Shown: piece after piece, positions 54,719-64,000 of the stretch
Numbering within the stretch: the first letter of the stretch is position 1
Layout: every line of letters begins with the position of its first letter
Assembly: GCF_029227915.1 (NCBI RefSeq)
Contig: NC_079883.1
Coordinates: 11,470,001 to 11,534,000 of the forward strand
Direction: 5' to 3'
DNA from: Hydractinia symbiolongicarpus
Lineage: Eukaryota > Cnidaria > Hydrozoa > Anthoathecata > Hydractiniidae
Length of the DNA stretch: 64,000 nt
Made by a program: the position numbers and the translations under genes
Notes under the pieces: model-generated
Seen by the model: only the letters and a program-made list of their open reading frames with translations
Told to the model about the DNA's origin: nothing
Databases searched by the model: none

Positions 54719-54909
54719 CATAAGCAATAAAAGAATAATAGCAGTCCTCTTTCCGACGGCACTCTGCATAGTCTACGGCGGGAACAAAACGCGTACACTG
54801 GGGGAGAATACAGCCTATGCCCCGCGACACGGCAGTTTATAACACACTCAAGCCACAAGCATTAACAAACTTTGAAGGGTACCCTCATGCTACGGTGCAG
54901 TTCCAACTC

Positions 54910-55074
54910 ATACTTACCTGACGGGGAAGTAAAGACTGATCAATGAGGGTTTTCTTCCAGAGTGAGGCTCTTGCATTGCACTACGCTTGGGCTGACCTCT
55001 GCGATTACTGCAAACGTCAGTAACTCGACCGTACAATTTCTGGTAGTGGGGGCCTGCGTCCGCGCTCGCCCCCT
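54910..55074 (+). ncRNA. U1: U1 snRNA, unit 10
   Basis: Transcribed part same as the copy at 2818. G to T at 55081 alters the 3' box-like motif (GTCAAAA to TTCAAAA). Confidence 0.96.
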
Positions 55075-55423
55075 CCTTAATTCAAAATGAATGAGCTTAG
55101 AAAAGTTGCGCGGCCAAATGTCGGTGGTGACTTAAACGCTAAGGTAAAACCTCGCTTGGCTGTTACGAAACGTGATTGCGATATAAGTCCTCGGAAGGCG
55201 GCGGAATTTTATTTTATTTGCCATTCCGTCAGGGTTATTGGATGATCGGCAATAGATCGAGTTTGTATGCATTTGAAAGCTCTTTTTTCTCGTACTATCA
55301 CCTGAAAATGTCGTAGGAAAATGTCATAGGAAACACTTTCAACAACCGCCACGTTCCTTAATTGTTATAACAAGAAATATATCACAGCACCATTGAAATG
55401 AAAAGGCAACAAATGAAAATGAA

Positions 55424-55543
55424 AAGCCTACGACACCGGGAGTTCCCAGGCGGTCCCCCATCCAAGTACTATCCCGGCCCGACGATGCTTAACTTCCGTG
55501 ATCAGACGAGAACGGGTGTGTTCATCGTGGTATGGCCGTAGAC
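55424..55543 (-). rRNA. 5S: 5S rRNA, unit 10
   Basis: Same sequence as the copy at 3332. Confidence 0.97.
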
Positions 55544-55740
55544 ATTAGTAGGGGCAAATACGTGCAATTTATTTTGACGTTGTGATCAAATTTTTTTATT
55601 TAATTTCTTTGAGTTACTTAGGACAAGGCGTATGCATGGATTATCTATTAGACTTTAAGGTTATAGTTTTGTGAAAAAAACAATGTTTTTTTAAAGATGT
55701 GTGGCTATAAAAATAGCCGTTGTTTTCTGAGTGTAGCGGT

Positions 55741-56121
55741 TTACTTCTTCTGTCCTTTGTCGTTCTTCTTTGGGAGTAAGACAGCTTGAATGTTTGGCAA
55801 AACACCACCAGCTGCAATGGTTACACCGCTCAAAAGTTTGTTTAATTCTTCATCATTACGAACAGCCAATTGTAAATGTCTTGGAATAATCCTAGCTTTT
55901 TTGTTGTCTCTTGCTGCGTTACCAGCCAACTCCAATATCTCAGCAGATAAATATTCCAAGACGGCTGCTAAGTAAACTGGTGCTCCAGATCCAATTCGGT
56001 TAGCATAGTGCCCTCTACGAAGGAATCTATGCACTCTACCGACTGGAAATTGAAGTCCAGCTCTTGAGGATCTTGTCTTGGCTTTAGCCTTAGCTTTTCC
56101 ACCTTTTCCACGTCCAGACAT
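55741..56121 (-). CDS. H2A: Histone H2A, unit 10
   Basis: Consensus H2A. Stem-loop at 55703-55718. Confidence 0.98.
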   Translation of the reverse strand: MSGRGKGGKAKAKAKTRSSRAGLQFPVGRVHRFLRRGHYANRIGSGAPVYLAAVLEYLSAEILELAGNAARDNKKARIIPRHLQLAVRNDEELNKLLSGVTIAAGGVLPNIQAVLLPKKNDKGQKK

Positions 56122-56405
56122 AACTGCGATTTGATTTGTAAGTTAATACAAAAACGTACGAATATTTAACGTAAGTGTTAACGAAATAAACTTTACTCGT
56201 TTTTTCATCATAAAAATAGGATCGAAATCATGTTTTTTTAACCAATCATAATTAAGTATTAAACAAAAGATTTTTTTTTTAACCAATTAAATTGCGTATC
56301 GGCGTTTTCGGATCGAATTCGATCCGATTTTTTTACTTATAAACAAAAAGTTTTGACTTGCAGTTTAATGCTTATTTACAAGTTAAGTAGCAAAAATTTT
56401 TAACC

Positions 56406-56810
56406 ATGTCTGACGCAGCAGCTAAAGGAGGAAAACAGGCACCTAAAGTAGCCAAGAAAGGTGAAAAAAGAGCCGGCAAAAAAGGAGGAAAGATTGGTGG
56501 AACTGGTGAAAAGAAACGCAAGAGAAAGAGAAAGGAAAGTTATGCTATTTACATCTACAATGTTTTGAAACAAGTTCACCCAGATGTCGGAGTTTCAAGC
56601 AAAGCTATGAGCATCATGAACTCATTTGTCAACGACATCTTTGAGCGCATTGCTTCCGAAGCTTCGCGTTTGGCTCTTCAAAACAAAAAGTCGACCATCT
56701 CTTCTCGTGAAATTCAAACCGCAGTACGTCTTCTCTTGCCTGGAGAACTTGCAAAACACGCAGTCAGTGAAGGAACAAAAGCCGTCACAAAATACACAAG
56801 CAGCAAGTAA
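56406..56810 (+). CDS. H2B: Histone H2B, unit 10
   Basis: Protein identical to the copy at 4314. Stem-loop at 56834-56849; promoter palindrome at 56308-56327. Confidence 0.98.
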   Translation: MSDAAAKGGKQAPKVAKKGEKRAGKKGGKIGGTGEKKRKRKRKESYAIYIYNVLKQVHPDVGVSSKAMSIMNSFVNDIFERIASEASRLALQNKKSTISSREIQTAVRLLLPGELAKHAVSEGTKAVTKYTSSK

Positions 56811-57272
56811 ACCAACGTCTACCAAACACAAACGGTCTTTTTTAAGACCACACATCTTTAAAAAAACATTTACTTGGCGTCACTACAAGTTAACCGAAGT
56901 TAATAAAACTTCTAAATAATGTGCTTAAGAACACTAGCCTACATTTAAAATACTTCCCCATGTGTGTGTGTGGATTAGCTTCACTTTTCATACGTATTAT
57001 TAGCTGTACTTGCAGAAAAGACAAGTACATTGATCCATGTTATTGCTTACATTTAACTTAACCCAGCTTTTCACGGAAACACTCCCAGGCAAATTAACCC
57101 TACAAAGTATTTCTAAATTTTTTTTGTGTCATATATGACATAGTATCGTATAGCAATAAATGTAACTGTGACAAGACTTTACACATTGTGTAATTTGGAA
57201 GCGTGCACAAAGTAATGTTTTAAAAGATTTGTGGCTATAAAAATAGCCGTTTTTGTTGAGCAATGACAACGC

Positions 57273-57629
<357 letters not shown>

Positions 57630-58107
57630 TTAACAGAATTCAGACAGCTTTAAAAAGAGGCCATAAAATTACCTACTGCTCGTGGAAACACCCTAATTAA
57701 CCAATAGAGTTGCGTCATTACAAAATGTTCCGAACATTTTGTACATTTTTTTAAGTAAAACTGTAGTTTTTTTAAAAATTCGTGGTCTTAATGTTTCAGT
57801 AAGGCAATAAATTTGGCATCGTTGGAATTCGCCAAACCTTCTGCTACTTACTAAAAAAAAAAAAAGTCAAAAGCTTTTGTGTATCAGAAGATACAGCCGT
57901 TTTCCCGTAGCCAAAAAACACAGATTTTATAAAAATGTTAAAGTAATGAGCGTAATGTCATTATGCAGCCAATCAGAAATTACTTTCTTAGCACCAATCA
58001 AATGGTTTGTTTTGAACCTTAGCTGTCAATCAATATGAGAAATAAAACTTTGGCGCGATAGTGCATTTTAGACCGTCTTGTGTATCCGTACTACATCGAC
58101 TTCTTAA

Positions 58108-58521
<414 letters not shown>

Positions 58522-58882
58522 GCATCTTACCAAACAAAAAACGGCTATTTTTATAGCCACACATCCATAAAAAATATTACGGCTAGCTTTTTATATCAAA
58601 CTTTGTTCTGCTTTCTGTTTAAATTTTATGCTACATAAAAATTTTATGCTACATAAAGTTTGACAATGTTAAAAATATGAAGGGCAAGAAAAGTAAAAGC
58701 AAGAAAATAAGAAATTTAAAAACGAAAATACTTAAACTTAGGGAATCTAATCTTAAAATTACTCTTTTTTAACTGTTTAAGTGACTTAAACAAGTTTAAC
58801 TTTGTACCAAGATAATGTTTTTTTGTAAATGTGTGGCTATAAAAATAGCCGTTTGTTAATGTAATAGCCAGATGCACACAAA

Positions 58883-59434
58883 TTATTTTTTTGCGGTCTT
58901 CTTTGCTGCCTTTTTGGGAGTCTTTTTGACCTTCTTTGCTGCAGGTTTTTTAGCAACAGGCTTCTTTGTGGGTTTCTTAGCTGCTGGTTTCTTAGCCGAG
59001 GCTTTCTTTGTGGCAGGCTTCTTTGCTGCTTTCTTTGGCGTGCTCTTCTTTGCTGGCTTCTTTTTTGGTGTACTTTTCTTTGCAGTAGGCTTCTTTGCCG
59101 TTGGCTTTTTTGCTGCGGCCTTTTTCTTAGGTTTTTCTTTTTTTACCTGACCTAGCTTGAATGATCCAGAAGCACCAGTGCCTTTAGTTTGAATCAAATC
59201 GCCTGATGTTACTCCTCGTTTAAGAGCCATTTTCAGATGATGATCTGAGTTTTCAGCAACTTTGTAATTTGCATGAATATATTTTGTAATAGCTTGGCGA
59301 GATGAACCACCGCGTTCCTTTAGGGTAGCGATAGCAGCCTTGATCATGTCCACATATTTAGGGTGATCAGCTGTCTTCTTTGCAGCAGGTTTCTTCTTGG
59401 GTGCGATTTTCTTTGGAGAAGCTGCTTCACTCAT
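58883..59434 (-). CDS. H1: Linker histone H1, unit 11
   Basis: Protein identical to the copy at 915. Stem-loop at 58835-58850. A to G at 58874 lies in the 3' UTR. Confidence 0.96.
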   Translation of the reverse strand: MSEAASPKKIAPKKKPAAKKTADHPKYVDMIKAAIATLKERGGSSRQAITKYIHANYKVAENSDHHLKMALKRGVTSGDLIQTKGTGASGSFKLGQVKKEKPKKKAAAKKPTAKKPTAKKSTPKKKPAKKSTPKKAAKKPATKKASAKKPAAKKPTKKPVAKKPAAKKVKKTPKKAAKKTAKK

Positions 59435-60013
59435 TTTTAATGTTTTCTTACAACAATCCAACGATAAACGATGCTTGTTATCACAGTAGAAGTATACTAA
59501 ACATTACCGTGTAAATGAGATATAATTTAAGACGGTGCGAAGTATGCGGACGTAAAAGTACCACTCCCGGGAATTGATTTGGCGCGAAAACAGAAATGTG
59601 TGTTTCTGTACATCGTATAATGTCCGTTTTGGGAGCCGCGACTATGCGAAAGCATGTTAATTTTTATTTGTAGCACGACGCAATAGTCTGAAAGAGAAGC
59701 TGCTGGAGTTTGAGGTCTTCAGCATTACATCTACTCTGTTAATTTGGGCTTCTTCCGCGCCCGTGTTAGGATTTTCATAAAGCGTTCTTTGGTTTGCGTT
59801 GCGTATGTCGGCCTACATCATCGACACGGCCTGTTTCCGGCTATTAGGAGCAATTCATATATTGGGCACTGCGTTTCGACTTTTTTATTAGACCACAGTA
59901 AAAAAATTCACTCACAGAAGTCCCTTTCTTTCATGGCTACAAACACGAAGAATTCTGTCGTAAGTAAAACGAATGCGCAAGCCAAAATAACGATGGGGCG
60001 AAGTCATAAGCAT

Positions 60014-60086
60014 CGCCCTGTGGCCCAATGGATAAGGCATCTGACTACGAATCAGGGGATTCCAGGTTCGACTCCTGGCAGGGTCG
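60014..60086 (+). tRNA. trnR-ACG: tRNA-Arg(ACG), unit 11, G1C variant
   Basis: Same C at base 1 as in unit 10 (60014), breaking the first acceptor pair. Confidence 0.93.
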
Positions 60087-60408
60087 CACTGTCGCATTTC
60101 GGCTGCATGGTCTACTGTGTAACGCGCGCGCACGTTCTGGCGTAATGCGTTGATAAACGGAATGTACGCAGTCATATTGGAAAGTAATATCACGCACTTA
60201 GTATCGTCGCCTTTGTTAGCATTCATGTAAGTTACCATCCACTCGCTACAGTCGCTCTCCATCCTACGGCTAAATCAACAGCCGTGATTTTTACTATGTC
60301 GCCGTCCATCCGTACGCGGTGACAGTTGTAAGCTTTACAGTAACGTGACATGCTCCACAAGCAGTTACGGTGTGTGGACGATGCCTATCATGGCAACGCT
60401 TGTTCTTT

Positions 60409-60594
60409 ATCGCTTCTCGGCCTAATGGCTAAGATCAAGTGTAGTATCTGTTCTTATCAGTTTAATATCTGGTAGGCCATTCTCTGAATGGTCAGTATAT
60501 TAATCTGATTTTTGGCCTTGGGTCATGGAGGTGGATTCATTCACGCCGTGACCACGGGTTGCCTTGGTGTTGCACTATTACCGATGGCGGCCCA
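60409..60594 (+). ncRNA. U2: U2 snRNA, unit 11
   Basis: Same sequence as the copy at 2441. Confidence 0.95.
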
Positions 60595-60785
60595 CATAAG
60601 CAATAAAAGAATAATAGCAGTCCTCTTTCCGACGGCACTCTGCATAGTCTACGGCGGGAACAAAACGCGTACACTGGGGGAGAATACAGCCTATGCCCCG
60701 CGACACGGCAGTTTATAACACACTCAAGCCACAAGCATTAACAAACTTTGAAGGGTACCCTCATGCTACGGTGCAGTTCCAACTC

Positions 60786-60950
60786 ATACTTACCTGACGG
60801 GGAAGTAAAGACTGATCAATGAGGGTTTTCTTCCAGAGTGAGGCTCTTGCATTGCACTACGCTTGGGCTGACCTCTGCGATTACTGCAAACGTCAGTAAC
60901 TCGACCGTACAATTTCTGGTAGTGGGGGCCTGCGTCCGCGCTCGCCCCCT
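60786..60950 (+). ncRNA. U1: U1 snRNA, unit 11
   Basis: Transcribed part same as the copy at 2818. The downstream G to T at 60957 is shared with unit 10. Confidence 0.96.
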
Positions 60951-61299
60951 CCTTAATTCAAAATGAATGAGCTTAGAAAAGTTGCGCGGCCAAATGTCGG
61001 TGGTGACTTAAACGCTAAGGTAAAACCTCGCTTGGCTGTTACGAAACGTGATTGCGATATAAGTCCTCGGAAGGCGGCGGAATTTTATTTTATTTGCCAT
61101 TCCGTCAGGGTTATTGGATGATCGGCAATAGATCGAGTTTGTATGCATTTGAAAGCTCTTTTTTCTCGTACTATCACCTGAAAATGTCGTAGGAAAATGT
61201 CATAGGAAACACTTTCAACAACCGCCACGTTCCTTAATTGTTATAACAAGAAATATATCACAGCACCATTGAAATGAAAAGGCAACAAATGAAAATGAA

Positions 61300-61419
61300 A
61301 AGCCTACGACACCGGGAGTTCCCAGGCGGTCCCCCATCCAAGTACTATCCCGGCCCGACGATGCTTAACTTCCGTGATCAGACGAGAACGGGTGTGTTCA
61401 TCGTGGTATGGCCGTAGAC
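61300..61419 (-). rRNA. 5S: 5S rRNA, unit 11
   Basis: Same sequence as the copy at 3332. Confidence 0.97.
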
Positions 61420-61616
61420 ATTAGTAGGGGCAAATACGTGCAATTTATTTTGACGTTGTGATCAAATTTTTTTATTTAATTTCTTTGAGTTACTTAGGAC
61501 AAGGCGTATGCATGGATTATCTATTAGACTTTAAGGTTATAGTTTTGTGAAAAAAACAATGTTTTTTTAAAGATGTGTGGCTATAAAAATAGCCGTTGTT
61601 TTCTGAGTGTAGCGGT

Positions 61617-61997
61617 TTACTTCTTCTGTCCTTTGTCGTTCTTCTTTGGGAGTAAGACAGCTTGAATGTTTGGCAAAACACCACCAGCTGCAATGGTTAC
61701 ACCGCTCAAAAGTTTGTTTAATTCTTCATCATTACGAACAGCCAATTGTAAATGTCTTGGAATAATCCTAGCTTTTTTGTTGTCTCTTGCTGCGTTACCA
61801 GCCAACTCCAATATCTCAGCAGATAAATATTCCAAGACGGCTGCTAAGTAAACTGGTGCTCCAGATCCAATTCGGTTAGCATAGTGCCCTCTACGAAGGA
61901 ATCTATGCACTCTACCGACTGGAAATTGAAGTCCAGCTCTTGAGGATCTTGTCTTGGCTTTAGCCTTAGCTTTTCCACCTTTTCCACGTCCAGACAT
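61617..61997 (-). CDS. H2A: Histone H2A, unit 11
   Basis: Consensus H2A. Stem-loop at 61579-61594. Confidence 0.98.
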   Translation of the reverse strand: MSGRGKGGKAKAKAKTRSSRAGLQFPVGRVHRFLRRGHYANRIGSGAPVYLAAVLEYLSAEILELAGNAARDNKKARIIPRHLQLAVRNDEELNKLLSGVTIAAGGVLPNIQAVLLPKKNDKGQKK

Positions 61998-62281
61998 AAC
62001 TGCGATTTGATTTGTAAGTTAATACAAAAACGTACGAATATTTAACGTAAGTGTTAACGAAATAAACTTTACTCGTTTTTTCATCATAAAAATAGGATCG
62101 AAATCATGTTTTTTTAACCAATCATAATTAAGTATTAAACAAAAGATTTTTTTTTTAACCAATTAAATTGCGTATCGGCGTTTTCGGATCGAATTCGATC
62201 CGATTTTTTTACTTATAAACAAAAAGTTTTGACTTGCAGTTTAATGCTTATTTACAAGTTAAGTAGCAAAAATTTTTAACC

Positions 62282-62686
62282 ATGTCTGACGCAGCAGCTA
62301 AAGGAGGAAAACAGGCACCTAAAGTAGCCAAGAAAGGTGAAAAAAGAGCCGGCAAAAAAGGAGGAAAGATTGGTGGAACTGGTGAAAAGAAACGCAAGAG
62401 AAAGAGAAAGGAAAGTTATGCTATTTACATCTACAATGTTTTGAAACAAGTTCACCCAGATGTCGGAGTTTCAAGCAAAGCTATGAGCATCATGAACTCA
62501 TTTGTCAACGACATCTTTGAGCGCATTGCTTCCGAAGCTTCGCGTTTGGCTCTTCAAAACAAAAAGTCGACCATCTCTTCTCGTGAAATTCAAACCGCAG
62601 TACGTCTTCTCTTGCCTGGAGAACTTGCAAAACACGCAGTCAGTGAAGGAACAAAAGCCGTCACAAAATACACAAGCAGCAAGTAA
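62282..62686 (+). CDS. H2B: Histone H2B, unit 11
   Basis: Protein identical to the copy at 4314. Stem-loop at 62710-62725; promoter palindrome at 62184-62203. Confidence 0.98.
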   Translation: MSDAAAKGGKQAPKVAKKGEKRAGKKGGKIGGTGEKKRKRKRKESYAIYIYNVLKQVHPDVGVSSKAMSIMNSFVNDIFERIASEASRLALQNKKSTISSREIQTAVRLLLPGELAKHAVSEGTKAVTKYTSSK

Positions 62687-63148
62687 ACCAACGTCTACCA
62701 AACACAAACGGTCTTTTTTAAGACCACACATCTTTAAAAAAACATTTACTTGGCGTCACTACAAGTTAACCGAAGTTAATAAAACTTCTAAATAATGTGC
62801 TTAAGAACACTAGCCTACATTTAAAATACTTCCCCATGTGTGTGTGTGGATTAGCTTCACTTTTCATACGTATTATTAGCTGTACTTGCAGAAAAGACAA
62901 GTACATTGATCCATGTTATTGCTTACATTTAACTTAACCCAGCTTTTCACGGAAACACTCCCAGGCAAATTAACCCTACAAAGTATTTCTAAATTTTTTT
63001 TGTGTCATATATGACATAGTATCGTATAGCAATAAATGTAACTGTGACAAGACTTTACACATTGTGTAATTTGGAAGCGTGCACAAAGTAATGTTTTAAA
63101 AGATTTGTGGCTATAAAAATAGCCGTTTTTGTTGAGCAATGACAACGC

Positions 63149-63505
<357 letters not shown>

Positions 63506-63986
63506 TTAACAGAATTCAGACAGCTTTAAAAAGAGGCCATAAAATTACCTACTGCTCGTGGAAACACCCTAATTAACCAATAGAGTTGCGTCATTACAAA
63601 ATGTTCCGAACATTTTGTACATTTTTTTAAGTAAAACTGTAGTTTTTTTAAAAATTCGTGGTCTTAATGTTTCAGTAAGGCAATAAATTTGGCATCGTTG
63701 GAATTCGCCAAACCTTCTGCTACTTACTAAAAAAAAAAAAAGTCAAAAGCTTTTGTGTATCAGAAGATACAGCCGTTTTCCCGTAGCCAAAAAACACAGA
63801 TTTTATAAAAATGTTAAAGTAATGAGCGTAATGTCATTATGCAGCCAATCAGAAATTACTTTCTTAGCACCAATCAAATGGTTTGTTTTGAACCTTAGCT
63901 GTCAATCAATATGAGAAATAAAACTTTGGCGCGATAGTGCATTTTAGACCGTCTTGTGTATCCGTACTACATCGACTTCTTAAAAT

Positions 63987-64000
63987 ATGGCTCGTACAAA
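63987..64000 (+). CDS. H3: Histone H3, unit 12, first codons (cut by window end)
   Basis: ATGGCTCGTACAAA matches the first 14 bases of H3 and follows a complete H4/H3 promoter, so the array continues beyond the window. Confidence 0.95.

Overview
The window is one uninterrupted head-to-tail tandem array. A unit of about 5,876 bp repeats 11 times; the first unit begins with its H3 gene at 143 and a twelfth begins at 63987. The DNA is eukaryotic and animal. It carries replication-dependent histone genes without introns, metazoan-type histone mRNA 3' stem-loops, an animal-like U1 and U2, and an H3.2-type H3. The moderately AT-rich composition and the H2A and H2B sequences (134-residue H2B with a long basic tail, 126-residue H2A without an SQ tail) fit an early-branching animal. 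A cnidarian, perhaps a hydrozoan, is my best guess, but the sequence alone does not settle it.

Each unit has nine genes in this order: H3 (+), H1 (-), tRNA-Arg(ACG) (+), U2 snRNA (+), U1 snRNA (+), 5S rRNA (-), H2A (-), H2B (+), H4 (-). H4 and the next H3 are divergent from a roughly 526 bp promoter, and H2A and H2B are divergent from a 284 bp promoter. H3/H1 and H2B/H4 are convergent. A GC-richer block of about 1.9 kb holding the four non-coding RNA genes sits between H1 and H2A. One repeat therefore encodes all five histones, two spliceosomal snRNAs, 5S rRNA and an arginine tRNA. These are high-copy products of RNA polymerases II and III that a dividing cell needs in bulk.

Regulatory signals recur in each unit. 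There are CCAAT boxes in both divergent promoters, E2F-type TTTGGCGCGA motifs upstream of H3 and H1, and an H1-specific AAACACA box. A CCACAAGCA motif lies about 55 bp upstream of both U1 and U2 and is a likely PSE. A perfect 20 bp palindrome lies between H2A and H2B, and an 11+1+11 inverted repeat lies between H4 and H3. Four histone genes share the same stem-loop 16-mer and H2B has a different one. All five are followed by a related A-rich element that is a candidate U7 target.

The units are almost identical, but several are distinctive. Unit 1 has H2A P109S. Unit 3 has a 443 bp deletion that destroys H2B. The end of unit 5 and all of unit 6 (28.69-33.15 kb) carry a cluster of about 14 indels and no substitutions, which breaks H1 and H2A and looks like unpolished long-read error. 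Unit 7 has a one-base U1 variant. Unit 9 has a 500-N gap where the period predicts 849 bp. Units 10 and 11 share three variants, one of which breaks the first acceptor pair of tRNA-Arg. Detailed annotation is given on unit 1; entries for other copies record coordinates and differences. Positions of unit 1 regulatory sites carry over to other units by adding the difference in H3 start (143, 6019, 11895, 17328, 23204, 29082, 34956, 40832, 46708, 52235, 58111), except downstream of the indels described.
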